Shown: positions 1 to 7,415 of the stretch, piece after piece
Layout of the letters: each line of letters begins with the position of its first letter
Numbering within the stretch: position 1 is the stretch's first letter
Origin: Salinibacterium sp.
Lineage (GTDB): Bacteria > Actinomycetota > Actinomycetes > Actinomycetales > Microbacteriaceae
DNA: 12,396 nt
NCBI GenBank assembly: GCA_004297555.1
Contig: SCSV01000105.1
Location: 1 to 12,396, forward strand
Direction: 5' to 3'
Position numbers and translations under genes: made by a program
The notes under the pieces: generated by a model
The model's database searches: none
The model's input: the letters and a program-made list of their open reading frames with translations, nothing else
Told to the model about the DNA's origin: nothing

Positions 1-691
1 CGAAGCGGGGAGCGGAGACCGTACTCTGCACGAGTACGCGGTCCAGTTCGACCTGCACGAGGCGACGGAAGCCGGCAACGGTGAAGACGCCGACCATGGC
101 CGGGATGGTCGCCAACGCGAGGGTCGTGATCTGCGGAGCGAGCACATCGATGCCGCCCCGGTTGTCGAAGAACATTGCAGCGACGAGCGCCGCACCGAGC
201 AGCGCGGCGGAGATGACGACATCCCACGAGCGCCGGAGGGTGATCACGAGCACGAGGCTGACTCCCGCGGCGATGCTCGCGGTGGCAAAGTGGCCCACAT
301 TGTGAAGAGGCCAGATGCCGTAGAGATCGAGTGCGACCGTTCCGGCCAGGCCCAACCCGTAGAGCGCGAACGCCCAGTTCGGCAGTTGATCGCCGATCAC
401 GCGGGAGTAGATGAATGTGGCGAGCAACGTGGTGATCAGCAGTGCCCAGGCGAGGGACGGATAGAGCGGGTGGGGATATTCGCTCAGGTAGGAGACGAAC
501 CAGACGAAGCCGTAGATCGCGACGAGTCCGCTCACCACGGCCGCTCCGATGCCGATGAACCCGGTGCCGAGGCTCGCCCGGCGCGGTGTGGCCGCTCGAA
601 TGACGCGTCGCGTCGCGTCGGCCTCTCGCCGGCGCGACTTGCTGCCGATGATCACCCCGAGGGTGTTCTCCTCGGGCGGTGCGTAACTCAT
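1..691 (-). CDS. Six-helix integral membrane protein, 3' end beyond the window
   Basis: The reading frame begins at the ATG at 691-689 and stays open for 230 codons to base 1, so the C-terminus is missing. A basic, probably cytoplasmic N-terminal tail (residues 1-40, with KSRRR and TRR clusters) is followed by about six hydrophobic segments near residues 41-69, 77-98, 103-128, 134-151, 156-175 and 180-207. A positively charged FRRLVQVELDR stretch follows. The start overlaps the histidine kinase stop by 4 bp (ATGA), which suggests translational coupling and one operon. The family is not recognised. Its six-helix plan resembles the sensor half of the neighbouring kinase, so it may be a signalling partner, or a second sensor whose catalytic part lies outside the window. 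That is inference only. The frame and membrane nature are well supported; the function is unknown. Confidence 0.8.
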   Translation of the reverse strand, partial: MSYAPPEENTLGVIIGSKSRRREADATRRVIRAATPRRASLGTGFIGIGAAVVSGLVAIYGFVWFVSYLSEYPHPLYPSLAWALLITTLLATFIYSRVIGDQLPNWAFALYGLGLAGTVALDLYGIWPLHNVGHFATASIAAGVSLVLVITLRRSWDVVISAALLGAALVAAMFFDNRGGIDVLAPQITTLALATIPAMVGVFTVAGFRRLVQVELDRVLVQSTVSAPRF

Positions 692-1851
692 CGCGGCACC
701 TCCAGCACCACGGTGGTTCCCGAACCGGGGGCGGAAAACAGGCGGGCCTTGCCGCCCACCTCCTTGAGTCGTCCGACGACGGACTCCTTGAAGCCGAGTC
801 GCGCGGAATCGACGTCGTCGAGAGTGAAGCCGACACCGGCATCCGTGATCATGGCGCGCACCGTGGTTTCGTCGTCGGTAATGGTCACGTGGGCCTCGGT
901 CACGCCCGAGTGGCGGCGAACATTCTCGAGGCACTCGGCTAGCGCCAGCAGAAAGGCATCGAGCACCTCGCTCGGCAGCAGCACTTGGCCGGTGCCGTGC
1001 CAGCTGACTTCAAGCCCCATGCGCCCGAACCGCTGCTTGACCGATTCGAGGGTCGTACCGAGCACGGTTTCTTCGGTCTTTTCGAGGTAGTAGACGCCGG
1101 AGGACTGCGGTGTCGGGGTCGCGCCGAGCCGAAGCTGGCGAAGTAGTCGCGCGTCGTCTGCGGCTTGCTGGCGGAGGGATGCCGGTGCGACACCCACCCC
1201 GGAGTGGGCGAGCAGGGTGAGCGTCGCGAGCACCGTGTCGTGCAGCAAGCGCGCACCCTGCCGGCGCTGCGCTTCCGTCTCACTCGCCTGGCGCTCGGCT
1301 CGGTGCGCGCGGCCGATGCTCGCGATGCGGCGGGTCGCTTGCGGCACGCCGGCTCCGATCCAGAAGCCGATGAAGGTCGTGATCGTCCAGCCGAGAACGA
1401 GCAGTGGCAGGGTGCGCAGCGCGGGCTGGAAGGGTGCGAGCAGCACAGCGACGCTAGCGCTGAAGGCTACGAAAACAGCAAGCAACAGCATCCGCCGCTT
1501 GGGTTCGCTTGTCAGCACGATCGCGACGGACGAGAGGGATGCCGCACACAGCAACTCAAGGCCGGCCAGAACCAAGGTGCTCGGTCCGCCCGGGTTGCCG
1601 ATCGTTACCAGCGCGACGACACCGACTCCGAATGCCAAGCACAGGCCTACCCACACCAGGGATCGGCTCACCCCGATGCGGTAGAGGCAGAAACTGATCG
1701 CGAGATAAAGAACGACGGCGACGAGATAGTGGGTGATGTCGAGAGCGCCGGGAATGCTGAAACACAGTAACGAGGCAACGAGATAGCTCAAGCCGTTGGC
1801 GCGGGCTGTGCGCTGGAGCAGCCTGTCGCGCTCTTTGACTACGAGATCCAT
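688..1851 (-). CDS. Sensor histidine kinase, NarL/DesK-like
   Basis: This is a 387-residue membrane sensor kinase. The N-terminal half holds about six transmembrane helices (residues 21-38, 43-60, 64-84, 93-114, 121-139 and 147-168), followed by a linker rich in R, E and Q. The phospho-acceptor is probably His204 in LLHDTVL, the dimerisation motif of the HisKA_3 group. A HATPase_c domain follows, with an N-box (ECLENVRRHSG), a G1 box (DAGVGF) and a C-terminal GSGTTVVLEVP strand. Such kinases normally autophosphorylate and pass phosphate to a LuxR/NarL response regulator, but none is visible here. The ATG at 1851 was chosen because the preceding ten codons end mostly in A or T, unlike the gene body. 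A GTG at 1881 behind GGTGAGG would add ten residues. The stop overlaps the next membrane gene by 4 bp. The signal sensed is unknown. Confidence 0.88.
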   Translation of the reverse strand: MDLVVKERDRLLQRTARANGLSYLVASLLCFSIPGALDITHYLVAVVLYLAISFCLYRIGVSRSLVWVGLCLAFGVGVVALVTIGNPGGPSTLVLAGLELLCAASLSSVAIVLTSEPKRRMLLLAVFVAFSASVAVLLAPFQPALRTLPLLVLGWTITTFIGFWIGAGVPQATRRIASIGRAHRAERQASETEAQRRQGARLLHDTVLATLTLLAHSGVGVAPASLRQQAADDARLLRQLRLGATPTPQSSGVYYLEKTEETVLGTTLESVKQRFGRMGLEVSWHGTGQVLLPSEVLDAFLLALAECLENVRRHSGVTEAHVTITDDETTVRAMITDAGVGFTLDDVDSARLGFKESVVGRLKEVGGKARLFSAPGSGTTVVLEVPR

Positions 1852-1861
1852 TTGTCGAAAT

Positions 1862-1899
1862 GGTGCCACACCGCGCCCCACAACTGGGGGTGCCTCACC
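1862..1899. promoter_or_regulatory. Paired GGTG-N3-CACC elements upstream of the kinase, candidate operator
   Basis: Two 11-bp elements, GGTGCCACACC at 1862-1872 and GGTGCCTCACC at 1889-1899, match at 10 of 11 positions and lie 27 bp apart centre to centre. Each is itself an inverted repeat (GGTG, 3 bp, CACC). Between them sits a CCCCA-CAAC-TGGGG hairpin (1876-1889). Spaced palindromic half-sites just before a sensor kinase operon could bind its response regulator. That is inference; no regulator is known from this window. Confidence 0.4.
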
Positions 1900-1974
1900 G
1901 TAGTCACAGACCAGAATCCGAGCAGTAAAGTCGTTCTCCAGAGGGGCGTGCAGTTCTGTACAGCCACAAATAGA

Positions 1975-2006
1975 GCCGGAGCGGGCGTCCTAGCGCCCAA
2001 ACCGGC
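1975..2006 (-). terminator. Two-part hairpin, possible second terminator or RNA structure
   Basis: GCCGG (1975-1979) pairs with CCGGC (2002-2006), and inside it GGGCG (1983-1987) pairs with CGCCC (1994-1998), leaving a 3-by-3 internal loop and a 6-nt apical loop. On the minus strand the stem is followed by the T-rich TCTATTTGT, so it could act as a back-up terminator for the metX transcript. It could equally be part of a structured leader for the kinase. Confidence 0.4.
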
Positions 2007-2077
2007 TCGGCGTTTCACCGAACAGGCGCCGCCGGGTTCAACCGTCACAGGTTGGACTAAGACCGGGGGGTCGGATA

Positions 2078-2104
2078 GGAGACCGCAGCCAAGCTGCGGT
2101 CTCC
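2078..2104 (-). terminator. Hairpin terminator downstream of metX
   Basis: GGAGACCGCAG (2078-2088) and CTGCGGTCTCC (2094-2104) form a perfect 11-bp stem with a 5-nt loop, starting 16 bp after the metX stop. The T-run after it on the minus strand is weak, as is common in actinobacterial terminators. It most likely ends the metYX transcript. Confidence 0.8.
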
Positions 2105-2119
2105 CTTCGAGTTAACGGG

Positions 2120-3325
2120 CTATTCAGCCAGCAGGCGCTTGACCTCAGCGCCGACGACACGGTCCTCGATGAGGAATCCGTCGTGGCCGAACTGCGAGCT
2201 GATGACGTGCGCGACGTCCCCGTCGATGTTTCCGGGAGCATGGGCGGCGATGTGCTGCTGGGCCGGCAGTGGGAACAGTCGGTCGCTGTCGATGCCGAGC
2301 ACAAGCATCCGTGCCGATATGGTCTTGAGCGCCTCGACGCTGCCGCCGCGGCCCCGGCCGATATCGTGCGAGTTCATCGCCTCGACCAGGGTGATGTAAC
2401 TGTTGGCATCGAAGCGCCGAGTGAACTTATTTCCGTGGTAGTCGAGGTAGCTCTCGACGGCGTAGCGCCCGCCGCCGCCGAGCGGGTTGAGGCCGCTCTG
2501 CCAACTGCGCTCGAAGCGGTCGTTGAGCTCAGTAGGGGAGCGGTAGTTGAGCAGCGCCATGCGGCGCGCGAGCGCGAGGCCCTGGTGTGGGCCGTCGCCG
2601 TCGGCCGCGTCGTAATAGTTGCCATCGGCGAAGGCGGGGTCGGTGCGAATCGCCTCGAGCTGTACGGAGTTCAGCGCGATCTGGTCGGCGCTGGAGAGCG
2701 CGGGCGCGGCCAGCACGGCAACGCGCTCCACCCTGTCGGGGTGCATTACAGCCCACTCGAGCGCCTGCATTCCGCCCATCGAGCCACCGACGACTGCGGC
2801 CCATTTCTGGATGCCAAGGGCGTCCGCGAGCGCGCGCTGCGCATCCACCTGGTCGCGGATGGTGAGGAAGGGAAAGCGCCCGCCCCACTCAGCGCCATCA
2901 GGTGCGTGCGAGGCCGGGCCCGTCGTGCCCTGGCAGCCGCCGAGCATGTTGGGGCAGACCACGAACCAGCGATCGGTGTCGATCGATCGGCCGGGGCCGA
3001 TCAGACCGCTCCACCAGCCAGCGGTCGGATGCCCGGGGCCCGAGTCGCCCACGACGTGGCTGTCGCCCGTGAGAGCGTGCGCCACAAGGATCGCGTTGGA
3101 GGCGTCGTCGTTGAGAGTGCCGAGGGTTTCGTAAGCAATGCGCACGAGCGGCAGTTCGCCGCCGCGCTCCAACTGCATGGCGCCGATCGAGACGAATTTG
3201 CGCTCGCCGACCGGGTCGCCGTCGCGCCATGCGCCAGTGGCAGGCGGCTTGCCGAGGATGGAGCGTGCTTCGGCCTCCGTGATGAAGGCTGAGGGCATGC
3301 TGTCCTCAGATGTCTGCCAGTCCAT
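2120..3325 (-). CDS. metX: Homoserine O-acetyltransferase MetX
   Basis: This cytoplasmic alpha/beta-hydrolase transfers the acetyl group of acetyl-CoA to homoserine, the first committed step of methionine synthesis. The protein has 401 residues. The family motifs appear in order: ALTGDSHV near residue 84, NMLGGCQGTTGP near 126, the nucleophile elbow GGSMGG with Ser182, IDSDRLFP with the probable catalytic Asp348, and SQFGHDGF with His381, so the triad is complete. It follows metY by 43 bp on the same strand. The start at 3325 (MDWQTSED) fits what I recall of related actinobacterial MetX proteins and has a -10-like GATACT 8 nt upstream, but no ribosome site. An internal ATG at 3298 has a GAGGA site and is the main alternative. 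A longer frame back to 3415 is Arg-rich and overlaps metY, so it was rejected. Acetyl- rather than succinyl-specificity is assigned by family and by the metY partner. Confidence 0.95.
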   Translation of the reverse strand: MDWQTSEDSMPSAFITEAEARSILGKPPATGAWRDGDPVGERKFVSIGAMQLERGGELPLVRIAYETLGTLNDDASNAILVAHALTGDSHVVGDSGPGHPTAGWWSGLIGPGRSIDTDRWFVVCPNMLGGCQGTTGPASHAPDGAEWGGRFPFLTIRDQVDAQRALADALGIQKWAAVVGGSMGGMQALEWAVMHPDRVERVAVLAAPALSSADQIALNSVQLEAIRTDPAFADGNYYDAADGDGPHQGLALARRMALLNYRSPTELNDRFERSWQSGLNPLGGGGRYAVESYLDYHGNKFTRRFDANSYITLVEAMNSHDIGRGRGGSVEALKTISARMLVLGIDSDRLFPLPAQQHIAAHAPGNIDGDVAHVISSQFGHDGFLIEDRVVGAEVKRLLAE

Positions 3326-3333
3326 GTCGATCA

Positions 3334-3339
3334 AGTATC
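3334..3339 (-). promoter_or_regulatory. Candidate -10 box of an internal metX promoter
   Basis: GATACT on the minus strand ends 8 nt before the metX ATG, inside the 43-bp metY-metX gap. This would give a nearly leaderless metX mRNA in addition to read-through from metY. No convincing -35 box is seen. The surrounding 12-mer (3331-3342) recurs exactly upstream of the arginase-like gene. Confidence 0.4.
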
Positions 3340-3368
3340 GCGGATGAACTGGTGGCGTCCTGCCTTTG

Positions 3369-4688
3369 TTACGCCCTTGCTGCCGCCTCCGCCGCAACCG
3401 CCCGCGCCGCCGCAAACCCGGCCTCGAGGTCGGCCTTCAGGTCGTCGATGTTCTCAATGCCGACCGAGAGCCGCACCAGGCCCGGCGTGACACCGGTGGT
3501 GAGCTGCTGTTCGGGCGAGAGCTGCGAGTGCGTCGTGGAGGCCGGGTGGATGATGAGGCTGCGCACATCCCCGATGTTGGCCAGGTGGCTGAAGAGGGTG
3601 ACGTTCTCGACGAGCGCCCGGCCGGCATCCACCCCGCCTTTGAGCTCGAAGGACAGCACCGCGCCGACGCCCTTGGGGGCGTACTTGTTCGCGGCGGCGT
3701 ACCACGGGCTCGACGGCAGACCGGAGTAGTTGACCGAGGCTACATCGTCGTGGTTGTCGAGCCACTCGGCGATCTCCTGGGCGTTCTGCACGTGGCGCTC
3801 AATGCGCAGGCTTAGCGTCTCGATGCCCTGGATGAGAGCGAAGGAGCTGTCGGGCGAGAGTGCCGCACCGGTGTCGCGCAGTAATTGCACGCGCGCCTTG
3901 ATGATGTACGCGATCGTGTCGCCGAGCACGGTTGTGTAGCTCGCGCCGTGGTAGCTCGGGTCGGGTTCAGTGAGTCCGGGGAACTTGTCGACATTCTGCG
4001 ACCAGGCGAACTTTCCGCCGTCGATGATGACACCGGCGATGACCGTGCCGTGCCCGCCGAGAAACTTGGTAGCCGAGTGCACGACGATGTCGGCGCCGAA
4101 CTCGAAGGGGCGAATCAGGTACGGCGTCGCGATCGTGTTGTCGACGATGAGCGGGATGCGGTTGCTGTGAGCGACCGCCGCGACCTTCTCGATGTCGAGC
4201 ACGTTGATCTTGGGGTTGCCGATCGTCTCCGCGAAGAACAGCTTGGTGTTCGGACGGATAGCCGCAGCCCACTCGTGGGCGTCATCCTGATCTTCGACAA
4301 AGGTCACCTCGATACCGAGGCGCGCGAGCGTGTACTTGAAGAGGTTGTAGGTGCCGCCGTAGATCGACGACGAAGAAACGATGTGATCGCCTGAGTTGGC
4401 GATGTTGAGCACCGCATAGGTGATCGCTGAAGAACCGGATGCCACGGCGAGCGCCGCGGTGCCGCCCTCGAGTGCTGCGAGCCGCTGCTCGACGACATCC
4501 GTGGTGGGGTTCATCAAGCGGGTGTAGATGTTGCCGAACTCGGCGAGCGCGAACAGGTTCTGGGCGTGTTGGGTGTCGTTGAAGACGTAGGAGGTCGTCT
4601 TGTAGATGGGAGTAGCGCGGGCGTTCGTCGTGGGATCGGGCTTTGCTCCCGAGTGCACTTGCCGGGTCTCGAACTTCCAGTCGCTCAT
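3369..4688 (-). CDS. metY: O-acetylhomoserine sulfhydrylase MetY
   Basis: This PLP enzyme of the Cys/Met-metabolism family makes homocysteine from O-acetylhomoserine and sulfide. At 439 residues it has the length usual for MetY and is longer than the roughly 380-400 of cystathionine synthases or lyases. Visible landmarks are YTRLMNPT (residues 55-62, contacting the neighbouring subunit's cofactor phosphate), the ASGSSA segment at 83-88, VDNTIATP with the pyridine-binding Asp183, SATKFLGGHGT with the Schiff-base Lys208, and RLSVGIE with the substrate carboxylate Arg406. The start has a good ribosome site (AAGGGA, 6 nt before ATG). It is the first gene of a metY-metX unit that forms a complete direct-sulfhydrylation route. 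The Ala-rich C-terminal tail (residues 425-439) is unremarkable. Confidence 0.95.
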   Translation of the reverse strand: MSDWKFETRQVHSGAKPDPTTNARATPIYKTTSYVFNDTQHAQNLFALAEFGNIYTRLMNPTTDVVEQRLAALEGGTAALAVASGSSAITYAVLNIANSGDHIVSSSSIYGGTYNLFKYTLARLGIEVTFVEDQDDAHEWAAAIRPNTKLFFAETIGNPKINVLDIEKVAAVAHSNRIPLIVDNTIATPYLIRPFEFGADIVVHSATKFLGGHGTVIAGVIIDGGKFAWSQNVDKFPGLTEPDPSYHGASYTTVLGDTIAYIIKARVQLLRDTGAALSPDSSFALIQGIETLSLRIERHVQNAQEIAEWLDNHDDVASVNYSGLPSSPWYAAANKYAPKGVGAVLSFELKGGVDAGRALVENVTLFSHLANIGDVRSLIIHPASTTHSQLSPEQQLTTGVTPGLVRLSVGIENIDDLKADLEAGFAAARAVAAEAAARA

Positions 4689-4731
4689 GGCGTTCCCTTC
4701 GGCAGCCGGATCGGTCGACTGCTCTTGTGCG

Positions 4732-4761
4732 AGCCTAAGCAGGCGCCTCTACGGCGTGCAA
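4732..4761 (-). promoter_or_regulatory. Candidate sigma-70-type promoter of metY-metX
   Basis: On the minus strand TTGCAC (4756-4761) and TAGGCT (4732-4737) are separated by 18 bp and lie about 44 bp before the metY start. This would give a 5' leader of roughly 37 nt carrying the ribosome site. The leader is too short for any known SAM riboswitch. Confidence 0.5.
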
Positions 4762-4815
4762 CGTAGCTCGACACGGGGCGTAATGCGCTGTTCCCCTGTC
4801 GTCTGCGGTTCATGA

Positions 4816-4821
4816 AACACT
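4816..4821 (+). promoter_or_regulatory. Weak candidate -10 box for the exporter gene
   Basis: AACACT ends 6 nt before the ATG at 4828, the same spacing seen in front of ung, the GNAT gene and the XRE gene. There is no ribosome site, so a leaderless mRNA is plausible. The first base departs from TAnnnT and no -35 box is seen. Confidence 0.3.
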
Positions 4822-4827
4822 GGGCGC

Positions 4828-6288
4828 ATGACCGCGACCGCCCCCGCATCCACCGTCACCCGCCAAGCCTGGCTCGCCCTCTCGGTGCTACTCGCCGGAA
4901 TGTTCATGGCTCTGCTCGACACGACGATCGTCAACGTTGCTCTGCCGTCGATCCGCTCGAGCCTGGATGCATCAGAAGCGACCCTGTCGTGGATCATCTC
5001 CGGCTACGCCCTTGCGTACGGTCTGGCGCTCATTCCGGCCGGGCGAACCGGAGATCGTATCGGCCACAAGTGGATGTTCATCGCGGGGCTCAGTCTCTTC
5101 ACGGTCGCGAGTCTGGCTTGTGGGCTCGCCCAAGACAGCGCTCAGCTAATCATTGCCCGCGTCGTGCAGGGCCTGGCCGGCGGAATGTTCTTCCCGGCGG
5201 TCACCGCGCTTGTGCAATTGATGTTTCCAGGCCGGATGCGCGGCAAGGCTTTCGCGATCATGGGCGCGGTTATCGGGTTTTCGACCGCGCTCGGCCCGCT
5301 CGTCGGCGGCCTCATCATCGAAGCGTTCGGGGCCGATGAGGGCTGGCGGCTCGTGTTCGGCGTGAACCTTCCGATTGGCGTGATCGCGGTCACCGCCGCA
5401 TTCGTGTTGCTGCCGGGTGGCGCAGAAGGCAAAGTGCTCAGCACTGACTTGCTGGGCCTGTTACTCGTGACGGGCGGCCTCGTCGCGATTCTCGTTCCGC
5501 TCATTCAGGGCGAGGACGAGGGATGGCCGCTCTGGACGTTCCTCTCCCTGGCAGGCGGCATCCTGCTCATCGGTCTCTTCGCGCTATGGGAGCGACACGT
5601 CGACGCTTCGGGACGCAGTCCGCTCGTGCCGCCGCACTTGTTCTCGCACCCCTCGTTCGCCGGAGGCGCGGTGCTGGCTCTCGCGTTCTTCGCTGCATTC
5701 ACGAGCATCTTCTTCACGATCTCGATCCTGTGGCAGGTCGGCCTTGGCCATTCAGCGCTCGAATCGGGTTTCGTGTCGATCCCGTTCGCTATAGGCAACA
5801 TCGTCGGGGCATCCCAAAGTCATCGACTCGCGGCGAAGCTCGGGCGCACCGTGCTGGTGATCGGGGTTGGCATGCTCAGCATCGGACTCATCGCGCTCTG
5901 GGTCGTGCTCTCAACGGTGCCCTCGGCTGACCTCACCAACTGGGAGCTACTCGGCCCGCTGCTTATCGCCGGTCTTGGCAGTGGAATGTTCATCGCACCG
6001 AACGCGCAGTTCATCGTCGCGACGGTTGACCGCGCCGAGGCCGGAGCGGCGAGCGGTGTCATCGGCACGATGCAGCGTGTCGGCGCCGCGATTGGTATCG
6101 CCGTCATCGGCAGCATCCTTTTCGGGACGCTCGAGATCAAGGGTCGCACCGCGGATGCCCTCGCAACCGGCTTCGGCCACAGCGCCACCCTCGCGATGGC
6201 GGCGAGCGCCGCGATCAGCGTGCTCGCGTTCGCGCTCGTCTTCGCGCTGCCGAAGCGTGTCGACCCGAGGGCGTTCGCGGAGGTCTAG
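4828..6288 (+). CDS. MFS transporter, DHA2 (EmrB/QacA-type) 14-helix exporter
   Basis: This 486-residue inner-membrane, proton-coupled antiporter belongs to the drug:H+ antiporter-2 family. Helix 1 carries the DHA2 signature LDTTIVNVALP (residues 30-40), with the membrane-embedded Asp31. Motif A is GRTGDRIGHKW (72-82), the motif B region is RVVQGLAGGM (111-120), and the antiporter motif C lies at about 146-163 and ends GPLVGGLI. WRLVFGVNLPIG (173-184) is also typical of the group. The length and hydrophobic pattern fit about 14 helices. No TetR or MarR regulator lies next to it, and the substrate cannot be read from sequence. The start is the only ATG before helix 1. The stop codon abuts that of the convergent acyltransferase gene with no spacer. 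Confidence 0.92.
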   Translation: MTATAPASTVTRQAWLALSVLLAGMFMALLDTTIVNVALPSIRSSLDASEATLSWIISGYALAYGLALIPAGRTGDRIGHKWMFIAGLSLFTVASLACGLAQDSAQLIIARVVQGLAGGMFFPAVTALVQLMFPGRMRGKAFAIMGAVIGFSTALGPLVGGLIIEAFGADEGWRLVFGVNLPIGVIAVTAAFVLLPGGAEGKVLSTDLLGLLLVTGGLVAILVPLIQGEDEGWPLWTFLSLAGGILLIGLFALWERHVDASGRSPLVPPHLFSHPSFAGGAVLALAFFAAFTSIFFTISILWQVGLGHSALESGFVSIPFAIGNIVGASQSHRLAAKLGRTVLVIGVGMLSIGLIALWVVLSTVPSADLTNWELLGPLLIAGLGSGMFIAPNAQFIVATVDRAEAGAASGVIGTMQRVGAAIGIAVIGSILFGTLEIKGRTADALATGFGHSATLAMAASAAISVLAFALVFALPKRVDPRAFAEV

Positions 6289-7383
6289 TTAGTCAGACTT
6301 CGGTGCTGGGGATGATGGTGCTGGAGGCTCAGCCTCGGGCAGCCGCTGGAAAAGCCACTCGGCGCGGGGTTCGACCAGGGGCCGGAATACCTTGCGAACC
6401 GGGCCACTCGCAAGCGCGATCGACACGACGATGGCGAAGGCGATCATCCCGATCAGCCACACGTCGGATTCCTGGCCGTGCAGAATGCCGGACTGCCGGA
6501 TCGGGTAGAGCACGAAGGTGTGCAGCAGGTAGATGTACATGGTGGCCTCGCCGAAGCCGCTCAGCCAACTGTGTGAGCGTGGCATAAGCACGAAGAAGGC
6601 CCCGACGAGCAGCACCGCGAGAAGGATGAGTCCAAGCCGAATCAGTCCGCCGGTCCAATCGTTGTTGCCGAGGGCGTGGTAGGAGCGGTCGTAGAAGAAC
6701 CAGTGCTGGAGATCGAATGCGCGCCAGGTGCCGATCAACGCCAGCACGACGCCCATCCACGCCGCCATGACAGCAGCAGCAGCGGCGCGCACCCACCACA
6801 CGGCGCGGGTGGCAGCCATCCAACGGTCCATGATGCCCCAGCGCCGCAACTGCCAGCCCAATAGGAAGAACGGCAGGATCCCGAACGCCCGCGACAGCGA
6901 GAAGGTGGTGTCGACGTTGTGCAGGTAGCCGACGCCGATCGACAGGACGACCGCCCAGAACAGCGGCCATTTCACGAGCGCGAGGTAGGGCAGCACAAGG
7001 CGGAAGATGCCCAGAGCGAGAAGAAACCAGAGGGTCCAGCGCGCAATGCTCGGGTTGAAGCCGACCTTGCCTTCTACGAGCCATTGGATGACCGTCCAGA
7101 TGATCTCCATGATGACGTACGGCAGCACGATGTGCGTGAGGATCTTCTTGATCTGCTCGTTGCTAAGCGGTCCCGACCTGGAGAAGTAGCCGCTGATCAC
7201 TGCGAACGCGGGCACGTGGAAGGCGTAGATGAACAGGTACACCGTGAGCGCGTGATCGGAGGACGATGTCAGGCGCTGGATGGCGTGGTCGACGACGACG
7301 AGGGTGACGGCGACGAAGCGGGCATTGTCCCAAAACGCCACGCGCGGTTTCGGGCTCGCGCTTGCGCTCGTTGCGGTGCTCAT
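6289..7383 (-). CDS. Acyltransferase-3 family integral membrane protein
   Basis: This 364-residue protein of the acyltransferase-3 superfamily transfers acyl groups, commonly acetyl, to sugars, glycans or lipids from within the membrane. The N-terminal region shows the family hallmark FWDNARFVAVTLVVVDHA, with Arg22 and the essential-type His33, then HVPAFAVISGYFSR (56-69), the equivalent of the H-P-x-F-x-x-S-G motif. About ten helices follow to residue 326, including YLLHTFVLYP near 285-294. A charged, Pro-rich cytoplasmic tail closes the protein. It most resembles the small fucose-O-acetylase-like group (COG3594-type), but the acceptor is unknown and no polysaccharide genes are nearby. The ATG at 7383 has no ribosome site and a TAGTGT box 7 nt upstream, so it may be leaderless. 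Confidence 0.85.
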   Translation of the reverse strand: MSTATSASASPKPRVAFWDNARFVAVTLVVVDHAIQRLTSSSDHALTVYLFIYAFHVPAFAVISGYFSRSGPLSNEQIKKILTHIVLPYVIMEIIWTVIQWLVEGKVGFNPSIARWTLWFLLALGIFRLVLPYLALVKWPLFWAVVLSIGVGYLHNVDTTFSLSRAFGILPFFLLGWQLRRWGIMDRWMAATRAVWWVRAAAAAVMAAWMGVVLALIGTWRAFDLQHWFFYDRSYHALGNNDWTGGLIRLGLILLAVLLVGAFFVLMPRSHSWLSGFGEATMYIYLLHTFVLYPIRQSGILHGQESDVWLIGMIAFAIVVSIALASGPVRKVFRPLVEPRAEWLFQRLPEAEPPAPSSPAPKSD

Positions 7384-7390
7384 CGCAACA

Positions 7391-7409
7391 ACACTACCGG
7401 CGCTATTTT
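7391..7409. promoter_or_regulatory. Divergent -10 boxes between the acyltransferase and ung
   Basis: The 32-bp gap holds TAGTGT on the minus strand (7391-7396, 7 nt before the acyltransferase ATG) and TATTTT on the plus strand (7404-7409, 6 nt before the ung ATG). Neither gene has a ribosome site in the gap, so both messages are probably leaderless. Any -35 element of one promoter would fall on or inside the opposite gene's start region. Confidence 0.5.
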
Positions 7410-7415
7410 TAAGCG

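Larger units (their letters stand above)
1852..2119. other. Gene-free stretch between metX and the kinase, rich in hairpins
   Basis: No convincing coding frame was found in these 268 bp; the short frames present have poor codon bias and no homology that I recognise. The stretch holds the metX terminator (2078-2104) and three weaker inverted repeats (1975-2006, 2008-2030, 2039-2054). It also has a small CCCCA/TGGGG hairpin (1876-1889) flanked by two near-identical 11-bp repeats. It must contain the promoter of the kinase operon, but I could not pick a convincing -35/-10 pair. Confidence 0.6.

Noticed and set aside
1852..1881. GTG start for the histidine kinase
   Set aside because: It has a possible GGTGAGG site 11 nt upstream, but its codons are A/T-ending and it lies within the repeat/hairpin structure. 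It is kept as an alternative only.
1948..1965. TGTACA-type palindrome as a LexA or other known operator
   Set aside because: It does not match the actinobacterial GAAC-N4-GTTC-type SOS box and is too short to assign.
2020..2065. tRNA-like GGTTCAA segment
   Set aside because: No acceptor, D or anticodon arms can be fitted around it; the local pairing is a simple CAACC/GGTTG hairpin.
3326..3415. 30-residue N-terminal extension of MetX
   Set aside because: It is an Arg-rich run overlapping the end of metY, with no family support.
4689..4827. SAM riboswitch before metY
   Set aside because: Neither the SAM-I, SAM-II nor SAM-IV core is visible, and the likely leader is only about 37 nt. The small CTACG/CGTAG and GCCT/AGGC pairings fall around the promoter.
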